From a virus, in IMG/VR virus record IMGVR_UViG_3300015360_000023, positions 62,001 to 126,000 of that record: DNA of 64,000 nucleotides; one strand, written 5' to 3'. The stretch's first letter is position 1. The number at the start of each line of letters is the position of its first letter. Positions 27,935-40,200 of the stretch are shown here, piece after piece. The notes beneath the pieces were generated by a model. That model was given only the letters and a program-made list of their open reading frames with translations, did not search any database and had not been told where the DNA came from. The position numbers and the translations under genes were made by a program.

Positions 27935-29628
27935 TGGTTACTCCTAATCCCTCTCTTAATGAGACATCTCAGAATTTAAAGTTTGATATTGATCAGATTT
28001 ATACTGACTTCATTAAGGAAATAGACGCTAATAGAAGTTTATCAAATGTTAATATTCAGGTTGATAAAAATACTTTGAATTCTTTCGACATAGATACTAT
28101 TGCTGGCATTAATAAATCACTAAAGATAGAAGATACTCCGCAAGAAAGTAGATTGCATTGCTTTCTTCGACTTATTGGATTTCCAGTTGTAGGTAATGGC
28201 GATAGGTTTTATAATCCGGGTCATGATGTAATGGATGGTGTTAAGAGCATGCCATTAACAGAAAAGATTAATATTGCAAATAGTCCGTTACAAGGTTTTA
28301 AAGAGTTTTCCGCGAAACGTGAAAACTATGTTAATGACATAAAGGCAATTTGGGAAGTACGCCCCGTTACTATTACAGCTAGTGCATTGGCCGTCTCTTC
28401 AAGTTTGAATATCCGTCTATTTTCAGTTCCAGTTGATAAGAGCGTCGATGCATTTGATTTTGAGATTAAAAATCAAAGCTATGTCTGCGAACTTAAAAGT
28501 GTTGTTGGGGAACATAAAGTTAACTTATCAGAGTATGTAGATTCTTTAGGAAATAGCCCTGATAAGTCTAAGTTATTCCCTACTCGTTATCATTATATTA
28601 AGCCACTTATTGTTGATCCTAGAATTGACTTTAGCTGTAATCCTGCCTCTAGAAAAGTAGCCGTTCCATTTGTATTTGATAAGACAAAACTTTTAGTTAG
28701 CGAAAATACTTTTGTTAAGAGACCGTTGATTGAGAAGATTATTAGAGAGCGTTTTGATTCTAGAAATCAAAAAGATATAACAAGCAGTCAATCTAATCTT
28801 AAAAATGAAATTCTAAGTATCCCTACAATTACTGACAAAAAACTTATTGAACAAGTAAGCAATGACCTTTATGGATTAGATGATAAGATTCAATTTCAAA
28901 AATATCTTTTCATTATTGCTGCTATGTGCAAGGAATTGGTTCAAGCTCAAGTTGATATTCAAGCTACTCAGGCGCTTTATTATTGGGTGCCCGCCGTATC
29001 TACCTCTGGCCCAGAGGGCGGTAGTCAAGTAACTCCAATCATCATTACTAGCAAGCTTCCAACTGGAGATAACAATAACTTTGTTACGGCCGCTGATAAG
29101 GAAACTATCAATGCTACTTTAGCTCAAGCCGCCAATCAATTTAATGCTCAAACTATGAAGACAAAAGAACCGGACTTAGGTGGGACGGCTTTTGATAAAT
29201 TTTCTACGACTTGGGGCGATGATACCAGCAAAGGCATGGGTGATTTAACAAAAGAATCATTAGATAGCTCAAATAAACAAAGAGACCACGATCTCTCTAT
29301 CGCTAATTCGGCACTTCGAACCATTGAAATTATAATGGGGGAATTTAGTGGCTTGGGGCTGTGCGATATTATTGCAATTATCGGCGCCCTTTATGTTATG
29401 CCAAGAAAAGATTTGGTGGGGTTTTTAGATGATGATGCCTATAGCAGAATGATAGTCTCATTAAATTTGGACCTTGCTGCGTTGTCAGGATCAGATCCAG
29501 ATCTTCCTTCCACGAGAGTCAGTATTTCAAACGCTCATGCTTCTTTAATGAAGAATATGAAGAATTTTTATAACCTTATGGATGATATCTATAAGCAATT
29601 GAGTAAAAATAACGGTTTAAGCACCTAA
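27934..29628 (+). CDS. Baseplate protein, unknown
   Basis: 564 residues, start overlapping the previous stop (TAATG). The N-terminal part includes S-R-L-H-C-F-L-R-L-I-G-F-P-V-V and R-F-Y-N-P-G, patterns I associate with baseplate structural genes next to gp25-like wedges in large phages, though I cannot name the family. The middle has a helical region (about 330-420) and the end is helical again. No catalytic motif. It is followed by a 50-base gap and the gp25-like gene. Confidence 0.5.
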   Translation: MVTPNPSLNETSQNLKFDIDQIYTDFIKEIDANRSLSNVNIQVDKNTLNSFDIDTIAGINKSLKIEDTPQESRLHCFLRLIGFPVVGNGDRFYNPGHDVMDGVKSMPLTEKINIANSPLQGFKEFSAKRENYVNDIKAIWEVRPVTITASALAVSSSLNIRLFSVPVDKSVDAFDFEIKNQSYVCELKSVVGEHKVNLSEYVDSLGNSPDKSKLFPTRYHYIKPLIVDPRIDFSCNPASRKVAVPFVFDKTKLLVSENTFVKRPLIEKIIRERFDSRNQKDITSSQSNLKNEILSIPTITDKKLIEQVSNDLYGLDDKIQFQKYLFIIAAMCKELVQAQVDIQATQALYYWVPAVSTSGPEGGSQVTPIIITSKLPTGDNNNFVTAADKETINATLAQAANQFNAQTMKTKEPDLGGTAFDKFSTTWGDDTSKGMGDLTKESLDSSNKQRDHDLSIANSALRTIEIIMGEFSGLGLCDIIAIIGALYVMPRKDLVGFLDDDAYSRMIVSLNLDLAALSGSDPDLPSTRVSISNAHASLMKNMKNFYNLMDDIYKQLSKNNGLST

Positions 29629-29678
29629 CCTCTAGATTTACCTAATAATTTAGCATAAGTAAACGGGAGCGTTAGAAG

Positions 29679-30110
29679 ATGTCGTTTGACCTGAAATTAC
29701 GTGCTGGTGACTTAGTTCTCACAAATGGAGCCTTAGTAACAGCCATAGATAGTGAAAAACTAATTCAAGATATTTTGAAGATTTGCCTGACAACGGCCGG
29801 ATCTAATCCAATTCATCCATGGTATGGTTCTTTTATTTCAAGAACTATTGTGGGTAATCCAAATTACAGCTCTATTTTAGTTCAAATTGGTAAGTCTCAG
29901 TTAACTACTGCGCTTCAAAATTTGAAGGATTTACAAGACTTACAGATTAAATCCTTTCAAAGAGTTAGTGCTGATGAACAAATAAGTGCTATTTCGGATA
30001 TATCTATAAATACAGATAGAGTCGATCCAAGGCTATTTAATGTTGTAGTAAGCGTACTTTCTAAAGGGTTGAAACCAGTAACAACCGCTTTCAGAATATC
30101 AACCATTTGA
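29679..30110 (+). CDS. Baseplate wedge protein, gp25-like
   Basis: 143 residues, start ATG with GGGAGCG upstream. It shows the compact gp25 pattern: G-D-L-V-L-T-N-G-A-L-V near the start, E-K-L-I-Q-D-I-L-K-I, then G-S-N-P-I-H-P-W-Y-G-S and I-V-G-N-P-N. The family is lysozyme-shaped but inactive in most phages and joins the sheath base to the wedge. Immediately followed by the baseplate J gene, the near-universal partner of gp25. Confidence 0.85.
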   Translation: MSFDLKLRAGDLVLTNGALVTAIDSEKLIQDILKICLTTAGSNPIHPWYGSFISRTIVGNPNYSSILVQIGKSQLTTALQNLKDLQDLQIKSFQRVSADEQISAISDISINTDRVDPRLFNVVVSVLSKGLKPVTTAFRISTI

Positions 30111-30128
30111 GTCTATCTAAAGGTAAAT

Positions 30129-33100
30129 ATGGTCACAATACGCTCAGTAAACGAAATCATCTTAAGCTTGATAGACTACTACAGGTTAGCCCAACCTGAT
30201 TTAGATACCAAACCGGGCACCGTGGCTCGCGATTTGATGATCGACGGCCCTTCGAGCCAGCTTGCTTTGCTATATGACCAACTATCAAGCGTCTCTAGTC
30301 AGCAATCTATGAGACTTGTTATTGGTGCCGACCTGGACAAGCTAGCCAAAAACTTCGGAGTTATTAGAAAGCAATCTACTTCTGCTACAGGAGTCGCTCT
30401 ATTAACCTTTGCATCCATTAATGCACCTATTCCTATTAACACCGGAAGCTTAGTTATTTCTAATAATGGTTTTTCTTACTCTATTACTTCAGGAGTCTCA
30501 GTTACTCCTGGCTCTTCTAACTTCTATCGTTCAGTAGCTAGTAAATTTCAAGACCAACTAGATGCTGCCGGAATTAAAGATCAATATGCGGTTGAAGTTA
30601 CTGTCATAGCAACCACCGCAGGCTCTTCTGGTAACATTGGAACACTATCTCTAAATAGAACTAACGTCTCTGGCGTCTCCAACGTAACCAATATAAATTC
30701 ATTTACTGGCGGGACTGATCAAGAAGATGACTCTAACTTCCGTAATCGCGTCCTCGCGGCCTTTAGCGGGTCGAGCATAGGAACTGCCTTGGGCTACCTA
30801 AACACCGCCCTAGGTACCACTGGCGTGTCGGACGCGGCCGTTATTGAACCAGGCGATGCTCTAATGACCAGAGACGGCACCGTTGTCAGCATAGCTAGCG
30901 ACGGAACTCGTACTATTGTCTCAGAGGGCTCTGGAGGAAAAGTAGATGTTATTGTTCTAGGTTCTAGCTTAGTTCAAAATACAGATACTTTCATTTACAA
31001 AGATAAAAGCAACAACACAGATCCTACTAGTGTTAAAAATGATGTGGTCATTGGTCAAATTGCGGCTGATGTTAATAAAACTATTAACAGAAAAAGAATT
31101 GATGATCTTAAAGCTGGTCAAGTTCCAGCTCAACCAGTTAATGATATACTAACTGTTACTGGATCTATAAGCGGCTCCAATTTTATTGCCAAAACAACAG
31201 ATACTTATGGCAGAGTCTCTGGAAATTTTGAATTACTTAAAGATACTGGTGTTTACGGCGGCAGCCCTTTTGGATTTGATACGTTTCATTGGGTCTCCAA
31301 TAAAATTTCATTATTCAGTGAAGATAGAATTAAGAGCCAGTTCAACGGACAAGACCCTACAACATTTACTGATGTATTAGAGATTCCTCAAGTTCAACAA
31401 AGCCTTTCTATTACTAACGAAAACAGCATCGTTACTAGTGATAAATCTATTATTCAATTACTTCATACACCAGCTACTAGTATTACTAGAGTTTTCAATG
31501 TTAACACTGGTGAAAGATATATTATCACAGATCAAGATCTTGATGAGACCGGCGTATACAATACTACTGGACGTATTCAAATCTCTGGTAACACGCTACC
31601 ATCCACTAGTGACCTACTACAGGTAGACTATAGCTGGATCGTTAATTTTGATCAGCATTCCGATTATGATGGGTTAACCCAAACAAGTAATCCAAGAAAC
31701 GTTACAGATAGCATTGACTGGGGTTACTCTTCCGCCATTCATAATGAGCGAGTCAACTTTGTACTAACGGTTGGAGACAACTTCTTTACCGGAACAACCA
31801 GCCACCCAGTTGATACTGTGGTTTCTACCAATGTATTTACTGAGGTTGATGCTGCGGTTACCTTGGTTACTTCCGGAACTTATGTTAATAGGCTCTCTGT
31901 CGTTATTGATCATTTACCAGTAACTGTAGATAGCGTTGATCAGATAACTCTTAAGAATTCTAATATTGAAATTTACAATAGCGCTCAAGCAAACGGTAGT
32001 TTCACTGTAACTACCGAAGTAGTTGGTATTGAAATTCTATATGTATTAACGGTTATCTTACCAAATGATACGGTAGCTAAGGCTGGCGATACTGTTAGCG
32101 TTATTCTAAATAGCACTAATGTCTTTCACTCTGAAGAAACGGCCGGTAGTAGCAGCGGTACACAGATTACCATTCCAAGTTCTTTAATTAATACTACAGC
32201 TACTAACATCACCTTACTAGTAACTTACATTGCGAATATCACTGATTTGTTTGCGGCCTCTGTTACTGCCCTTCCATCGAGCAAGGTCGGCAATGGATTC
32301 AACCTATCTAACAACAACGGGTTCCCAAATTTTAGCTCGGCCAATACATCTGTTAGAGAGAATCAAATTGTTCAGCAAAACCTTAGCAATCAATATTATA
32401 TTGAAGTAACTGCGCCTAGTGCTGATTTCACCATTGCAGCTTCGCAAGTTGTTTCCATTATCAGACTATCTGACGGATATGAATTATGGTCGGCCAATCA
32501 TCCCGGAACCATCGATATTGGAATTTCGGGTAATTACCAATTTATTTTACCAGGTTTAAACACGCCAGCTACTGGGGACAGAGTTTTGGCCGTTTATTAT
32601 TCTACAGATATCAGAAGGTTTCAACCATTTAGTTTTAGCAACTCTTTGATTAAGACAAGGGTACATAACTTAGCTTATGTAGCTCCTGCCAATACAAAGT
32701 TTAGCGTTCCATTAAATAGTTTCACTAATGCCACAGGGTTATCTTTTTATGTTATTGAGCCTAATACAGATATTGTCTTGTTATCTGGTTCAGATGGCGT
32801 GTTAACTACCAGCATAAGCGGTAGTGCTAATTTCACCAGCTCTACTGTTGACTTTTCTGATCAAGTAGATATTACACATAAAAAGATAAAAATAGTAACG
32901 CCAGTTAGCGGACTTACTCGTTTGAATAACGATGGCGTTTATGATATTACTAGTTATACTTTGAGCGGTAATAGTTTGGTTATTACTGAGGTGTTAAGTA
33001 ATATAAATAAAGATAACATCTCTGTTATTAGAGTAGTTGATGGCAAGGAAGTTTGGGGTTATTCTGGAACTATAGATCTAGCTAACAATAGAATAACTTT

Positions 33101-34241
33101 CCCAGTTACTGCCGCCGCCTCTGTTAATGACGTGGTGTTTGTTATGTACTATAATTTTAGTAACCTAAGAAGGTCTCCTACTAGACTTGTTGGTGCAACT
33201 GTTGACCAAATCGTTAACACCGGAATTATTACGGTAGCAGGCAGCACGCTTTCTAAAGCAGAGGGAATCATCTTTACCTCCACAAATACTGGTTTGAAGT
33301 TAAATCTTGCAGAAGCTTTGAGAAAATCACTTTCCTTAAGTTCCGTTGCTTCAATCCCAAGTAACGTTAGAATTGCTAAAATAATCAAGGCAGAAAAGGT
33401 AGTTACGGCTAGCAGCGCGGATGACACGGTTCTAGAAACCCTCACCACTTACGATATATCTGGCACTACTATTCAGAACAATTTACTTTATAGTTCTGAT
33501 ATGTTAGCCGATCCAACATTACAGGCATTAGATTTTATTCTGCCTTCAACTGCAAACAACACACTTAACACCACGCCAGTTAACTTACCAACTATTGGTG
33601 ATAAAATTAGAGTTACATTTTATTATGTAACTGATAATGATAGTGAGAATCTTTCATATACTCGAAATGGAACGTTATATACAAATAAGAAGTTTGCTAT
33701 AATTAATAAGATCTTTACGGCTTCTGGATTTAAAGCATCTCAGTCAACCAGATTTACGGCGACCTCTTTCACTCAACCTGGCCTTGGAAGCAGATACAAA
33801 GCATTGTATGACTATATTGCTCCCAAGCAAAATGAAAGAATTGTAGTTACTTACAATTACAATAAACTAATTGGCGACGTTACCTTTAGTGTTGAAGCAG
33901 CAAGACCAATTAATGCTGACGTCTTAGTAAGACAGGCCAATCAAATAGATCTAGATTTAACTATCAATGTAGTTATTGACTCAGCATTTACAAGTTCAGC
34001 TACTAATGTAGTACAAAATTTACGTAATCAGCTTATTACGGCCATGACTACGAGCACGCTAGCACAAATTGTAGACTCTCCTACATTAATCAACGTAGCT
34101 CAGGCAGTTAGTGGTATAGCTAGGGCAAGAATCTTGTACTTCAATAAAAATGGTCAACCAGGAACAGTTTTGAAAGTTCAAGCTCAAGGTGATGAGTACT
34201 TCGCACCAAATAATATAATCATTAACACCGAAACAAGATAA
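30129..34241 (+). CDS. Baseplate wedge protein, baseplate J (gp6/gp47-like), enlarged
   Basis: 1370 residues, AAAGG before the ATG. The first 240 residues are typical baseplate J: P-D-L-D-T-K-P-G-T-V-A-R-D, G-A-D-L-D-K-L-A-K-N-F-G-V, then G-G-T-D-Q-E-D-D-S-N-F-R-N-R and a conserved G-T-A-L-G-Y. The C-terminal closing part (A-R-P-I-N-A-D-V-L-V) also fits. In between, about 900 extra residues hold repeated beta modules, including two copies of a V-I-R-L/V-x-D-G-x-E-x-W unit near residues 774 and 963. The family forms the iris that opens on contraction; the inserts probably carry binding or bracing modules. Confidence 0.85.
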   Translation: MVTIRSVNEIILSLIDYYRLAQPDLDTKPGTVARDLMIDGPSSQLALLYDQLSSVSSQQSMRLVIGADLDKLAKNFGVIRKQSTSATGVALLTFASINAPIPINTGSLVISNNGFSYSITSGVSVTPGSSNFYRSVASKFQDQLDAAGIKDQYAVEVTVIATTAGSSGNIGTLSLNRTNVSGVSNVTNINSFTGGTDQEDDSNFRNRVLAAFSGSSIGTALGYLNTALGTTGVSDAAVIEPGDALMTRDGTVVSIASDGTRTIVSEGSGGKVDVIVLGSSLVQNTDTFIYKDKSNNTDPTSVKNDVVIGQIAADVNKTINRKRIDDLKAGQVPAQPVNDILTVTGSISGSNFIAKTTDTYGRVSGNFELLKDTGVYGGSPFGFDTFHWVSNKISLFSEDRIKSQFNGQDPTTFTDVLEIPQVQQSLSITNENSIVTSDKSIIQLLHTPATSITRVFNVNTGERYIITDQDLDETGVYNTTGRIQISGNTLPSTSDLLQVDYSWIVNFDQHSDYDGLTQTSNPRNVTDSIDWGYSSAIHNERVNFVLTVGDNFFTGTTSHPVDTVVSTNVFTEVDAAVTLVTSGTYVNRLSVVIDHLPVTVDSVDQITLKNSNIEIYNSAQANGSFTVTTEVVGIEILYVLTVILPNDTVAKAGDTVSVILNSTNVFHSEETAGSSSGTQITIPSSLINTTATNITLLVTYIANITDLFAASVTALPSSKVGNGFNLSNNNGFPNFSSANTSVRENQIVQQNLSNQYYIEVTAPSADFTIAASQVVSIIRLSDGYELWSANHPGTIDIGISGNYQFILPGLNTPATGDRVLAVYYSTDIRRFQPFSFSNSLIKTRVHNLAYVAPANTKFSVPLNSFTNATGLSFYVIEPNTDIVLLSGSDGVLTTSISGSANFTSSTVDFSDQVDITHKKIKIVTPVSGLTRLNNDGVYDITSYTLSGNSLVITEVLSNINKDNISVIRVVDGKEVWGYSGTIDLANNRITFPVTAAASVNDVVFVMYYNFSNLRRSPTRLVGATVDQIVNTGIITVAGSTLSKAEGIIFTSTNTGLKLNLAEALRKSLSLSSVASIPSNVRIAKIIKAEKVVTASSADDTVLETLTTYDISGTTIQNNLLYSSDMLADPTLQALDFILPSTANNTLNTTPVNLPTIGDKIRVTFYYVTDNDSENLSYTRNGTLYTNKKFAIINKIFTASGFKASQSTRFTATSFTQPGLGSRYKALYDYIAPKQNERIVVTYNYNKLIGDVTFSVEAARPINADVLVRQANQIDLDLTINVVIDSAFTSSATNVVQNLRNQLITAMTTSTLAQIVDSPTLINVAQAVSGIARARILYFNKNGQPGTVLKVQAQGDEYFAPNNIIINTETR

Positions 34242-34243
34242 AC

Positions 34244-37200
34244 ATGGTTGGCAAACTAAGTATCATCAATGTCAAAGTCGTAGATAATTCAAATATAGAT
34301 GTCACTTTTTCTTCGACTTTAACAGCTAATTTGATTACGTCTAACGTTACTATCGTTAGCGATACTATCGGTGCGCCTGATTCTGAGATATTAAATGTTA
34401 AAGTTTCTGGAGCTTTACTATCAATCACTTGCCAGCCGCTCACTCCATTAGCTTCTTATTTCATAATTTTTAAGTCATCTCCGTTGCACCCATTTCAATC
34501 ATTGAATGGTGATTTTTACTTACCAGAAGATGGTGTTAATAACAAGTATGGCATTACTGCTCAGTTAGATGCCGATAATCCTATTAAGAATTATCTTGGC
34601 GCTTTCTTTAGAGATAACGTCTATAAACTAGATGATGATAATACGCTTGTAGCTAAATACATTCAATCTCTTGCTGTTGTTTTATCAAGAGCGCTTTATG
34701 ATATTGGTCAAGTTAAAAATGAAAACTACTTATCTTTCACTATAGCAGATGAAAGAAGAATTAGGGGAGCGGGAGCTTTTGATAGACTAGATGAAGAGGG
34801 CGCGTATTCCGTCTCAAGAGTAGGTAGAACTCCTACTGGATTCGCCGCTAATCAAACTTTTGTATTCTCTTCTTTCCCTACATTCCCGGTCACTTTGCAA
34901 AAGCAAAGCAGCGTCGAAACATTAACGCCAAACACTATTGATGATGCAGGCTTCTTTGATATTAATAACCTAACTCTTAATTTAAACAAGTCTCCAGTTA
35001 CTAGAGTTACTAGTGTTGTATTTACTCTTAACACAATCACCCCTGTATATACATATGATATTGAGCGACACGGATATCAGATTAAAGATTCTAGATACTC
35101 TCAGGATTATGGGTTTACGTACCTACAATTAGCTGATAACCAAATTAGACTTAGCGATCAAATCATATCTGATCCATTATTTGATTTAACTAAAATTATT
35201 CAAGTAGAAGTTCAGTACGAATACAAGAATTTAGGAATCATAGTTAACCCAGCAAGCGTGGTAGTTTATTCATCCGAGATTTCTCCTAGAGAAGTTCTTC
35301 CACCAATCATAAACGTTTTTAATCTGGCACACGCTCCAATCATTGATAGCTCTAATAGAATTTCTACTTTAGCTGGTGCCACTTTTGATGACCCTAATTC
35401 CAATACTGGTTCGACCCACCCAGCTTTTAAATTTGAAATTCCGTTTAGATTTGATGCTTTGCCATCAGCTCCAGGACAGTATGCTGTCGACTATAATACG
35501 GGCACAGTCTACGTCTATGGCGCCGACTTAACCAATGATGGTACTGGCCCATTTCCCCCATTAGCTACTTATAGATATAGGCTGGTATATCAATCTGAAA
35601 TTGATTACACGTATGATGATGACTTTCGTGATATTGTTGCTTTGCCTACGGGTAGCTTAGTTGAAGCGCCAGGTAACGTAGCCTTTTCTTACGAAGAAGT
35701 ATTGGTTGCAGGAATCGATTACGAGGCCAAATTACACTCAGAAGAACTTACTGAAAGAATTGATAACAACTTAGTAGCTTTCAACGTTTTAAGAACTAAG
35801 CACACGCCCATCACTAATGTCTTTAGAGTTTACAATGAAACTTCTGGAGAAATTTATACCATCAATAGATGGAGTGATGAGAAAATCTATTTTAGATACA
35901 ACACTCCTCCTCGACTTGTAGCCAGGATCGCTGAGCGCGCCACCTTCAATACAATTCCTAATGAGAAGCTATTTATACATACTACATTAGTAAATAGCTC
36001 TTCACTTAAAATTTTCCAAATATTTCTTAACAAGAATAGAGTTGTATCTTCTACTGAAGACGGTCTAGGGGCTTTCTTGAATAACAGCCTTTCATTAACT
36101 GATGCGAATGTATTTGTTAGTGAAAGATGGTATGATTCAGAATTTAGTCAAACAGTTAACATTGATAAGTTAACTATTATTGGCGAATACATGGTAGATT
36201 ATCTAAATGGAGTAATCTATTGTGCAGTTTCTAATACTCAAGGATTAGAGATTGGAACGGCCACCTATAAGAGTAGTGATATCGTTCCTGAGTTTCCACA
36301 TTTGATTGCGGTTGATGATATTTATTATCAAATTAGTCCACTTAATGAGAAGAACAAGAAATTTTCTTTTACTTCATTTGATGATGGGATCATTTCTCCA
36401 GAACTGTTAGAAATTGTTGATGAAAAATTCCTTAATGGATTTGTCGGAGCGCCTTACCAGCTCTTCAGTAAGTCTGTTGGAACTTTCTCTGGAACCTCCT
36501 TTATTTCTGGAGTAACCAATTCAGTTAAACTTGTTCGTGGACTTTATGAACACGAAGATCTAGTCTACAGCACTCGACCATTTAATTTTGCTCAATCAAG
36601 TTCATCCAACGGATTCAATGTAACAGTTAATTCTTATAGTAAACAAATTTTTGAAACAGTTCAATATGATGGAATGGATTATTACGTCAACATCAATGAG
36701 AGCGTTCCTTACTTATCAAGTAACATTACTTACGACTTCAGCGTAATAAGGGTCTCTGATGGATATCAACTATGGGATAACTCAGGAACAGTTGTTCCGG
36801 GCAGTTCAATTAAATTGATTTTTTCTGGAGTCAATTCTCCGGCCCTAGGAGACCAAGTTAATGTTATTTACTCCTTTACTATTAATGATTTATCTAGAGT
36901 TATCGTAGATTATAATAAAGGTGATTACTTTATAGACTATACTTATTTAGCAGATGAAATTATCGTTAGCTATGAATATGGTGATAACGTTCTTGATTTT
37001 CGCCGTAACACTAATTTACCTACCGACACCAATTACTTCGTTACTTATAAGGCGGGAGCCCTTAGAGATGCCTTATTAAAGAATTTCGGCACTCTAGTTA
37101 ATATTCCCGAACTATCCAATTTCGATATTGATTTTGATCGTGAGCGTTATCGTGAAGCCTTGATTGCTGCGCTAAGCTCTTTCATTCAGGGTCCAACAGT

Positions 37201-40200
37201 TGCTGCTATTAAAAATATTGGAAAAACGATTTCCCATATTGAGCCTCAGGTTATCGAAGATGCATTTATTGATTGGTCTTTGGGCAGTAGCACGTTGTAC
37301 CCAGAAAACCTAGCTACAACAGGATCATTTGATACTGAATCGGTTAAATACGGTACTGGAATTATTGTTAACGATCCAGGTCAAACTATTCAATTTCCAG
37401 TCAATTCAAACATTAGATTTGAAGAGGGAACTTTTGAAACTTGGACGAAGCCTAAGTGGAATGGCTTAGATAATGATGCTCACTTAATTTTCACCATTCT
37501 AAAAGCTGGTCTTGCTATTCCATCTAATGAGGTCTTCGTTGGTTCATCCGAGTACCACCCAGAATTAGTATCTGGATCATTTACTTTGGGTAAACTGGAC
37601 AATGCTCTAGGTACGCCCAACATCAATAAAGATGGCGTATATATTTACTACGACAAGGATGCATCAGGAAATTTCTATCGTTGGTATGTTAGAGTCATCG
37701 ACGGCTATGTTGTTCCTAATTCTGATACTTATAAAATCACCATTAAGTCTGATGGTAAATTCTATGATAATAAAAGTCTGACTCTACCAAAACCAAGTAA
37801 CTTATCTATCATGAGCGGTAATACCTCTCAAAGCTTTACCTTAACTGGCGGCAGCTTTGGCGTGGATGCCGGTATCACCTTCTTATCTGATTTGGAGCAT
37901 TACCTATTAGATTTTGGAAAAGATAAAGATCATAGTAGACTTTCTATTTATAAAGACGTTAGTGGATATATGAATTTCCGCGTCTTTGACAAAGATGGAC
38001 ATAACTTTACTGTTAGTGCCGACATCTCTGCATGGAGATACAATGAGATCCATCATATTGCGGCTTCCTGGAAACTAAATACAATTAATGGAAGAGATGA
38101 AATGCATTTATTCCTTGATGGATTTGAAGTTCCAAATATCATTAAGTATGGACAAAAATTACAACCATATCTTCATGAAAAATTCCGTACAGTAAATCCG
38201 GAAGAAATCATTGGATTAGTTGATAAGGATATCGTCGGCTCAGTGGATTTGGTAACCAACTTAGGCAGCAACGTAGTTACTTCTACTTTGAATTTTGGAA
38301 CTTACGACATTGATATTGGTGATAATATTATCATTGACGAAGTTGGATTCTCTCCTACTGGTTATACGATCACCAATGTTAGCGGCCAAGCTTTAACTCT
38401 AAGCTCATCAATGCCCACAACTTTGACCAATGGTCGTTTCTCTATCAACCGCACTCAGTTCACTGTTACTTCGGATATTGACACCGCACCAAATATCGCC
38501 GTTACAACTATCCCAACCTTCCTAACTGGAGCAGACGCTACGGGTACCAGCGGGTCTAATGTAATTACTTCTACTCTGATAAATTTTGCTACAAGCGATG
38601 TTGAGCCAGGATTCTTAATTAGAATCGATGCTCTTGGATTTGATATTTATAGTATAGTTCAGGTATCAGGTAATACGGTAACAATCGACGGTCCCTTGCC
38701 CGCCAACTTACCAGCAACAGCTTTCGCAGTTTACAGTAATACTGAAACAGAGATCCCAGGCGTAAGAGCTATTAGACCATCCTACAGCATTACTAAAGAT
38801 GGATACTTTGATAATATACTTACTATTTCAAATAATGTTTATGCTGGCGATTTAATTTTGGTTAGAACTCTAGGACTAAATCACAAAAGTATTAGAAGAT
38901 CTTATTATGTTTGGAGTGATGGTCAAGAGAATGTTTTGATGACTCAGCTTCCACCTCCAATTTCTTTGGATGAAGCTAAGATCACTAAGGTTATCTTGCC
39001 TCGTACTTTCGTAGGGCCAAGTAACTCCACATTAACTCTAGGTGTCTTTGTATCGAATAATTTCCCAGGGTTGCCAACTACTACTTCTCAAAACGGTAGA
39101 ACGCTAACGGTCACACTTTCTGGTAATAATACTGATTTTACTACGCCAGTATCTGTAGTTGTTAATGGTCTTGTTGGGGTTAGTGTTATTAGCGAAACTG
39201 TTAGTTTCACGGATTACGGCAAGCTTGATACGGTTAATAAATTCCTTACGGTTAACTATGTTCAATCATCAGCAATGCCTATTGATGTTCTTAAGAATGC
39301 TGTTACAATTGAAGTAAAAGAAAAATACCCTATTACTTACTCAGAGTCTAGCTCACTGGCCCCAGTAGTTAGATACAGCTACCACATGGGCGGGGGTAGT
39401 AGTCTATACAATGACAGCGCAACCTCTGTTAGAGATGAAAACTTCTTGTTCAGCGGGCTTGATATCGGTAACTATCTAGTTATTCATTCGCCTATGTCTG
39501 TTGCTGGATTCTACATAATTACAGGTTTCTCTGAAGATAGAAAGTCTCTTTTCATTGAGTCCACACTTCAAGCTCCAGCCCAACCACTACCTAATTTCAC
39601 TGATGGAGTTTATCAAGTTCTTAGTGTAAATGATTATAGAAGCGGATTACAGAATGGTTATTTTACCCTAGAGGATGGGGTGTTACCGTCACAGCCCTAC
39701 TTCTTGTTACATGGTTTCTATGAATTAGAATATGATACTTATACGAGTATTCGTTTAGACGCCTCTCCACATAGCGCCTTCTTAGGAACTGATTTCCTTG
39801 GACATCATCAATTTAATGGAACAATCGATCAACTTAAGATTTATTCTGTAATGTTAACCGACACCAGAATTGGGGAAACAATCCCAAGTAATCAAAGATC
39901 AATTACAAAAGATTTTAACTCTCTTAAGGCTTTAAGAACTGATATTAATACTCTTATGTTAGTTAATTTTGATTCATTGCCATTAATAAATGAATCTAAG
40001 TACTATACTAATACAAATAACTACAAGGGCCAATTTCAATCTTCTATTGTTATTAATGAAAATTTTGGAAACAGTCTAGGTATTACTAATAATCCAATCA
40101 TCATAGAAAACACGGGCATTCTAAATACTAAGAAGGAAGGAACTATTGAGTTCTGGGTTAACCCACTATTTGATAGCGCTAACGATCCCTTCGATAGATT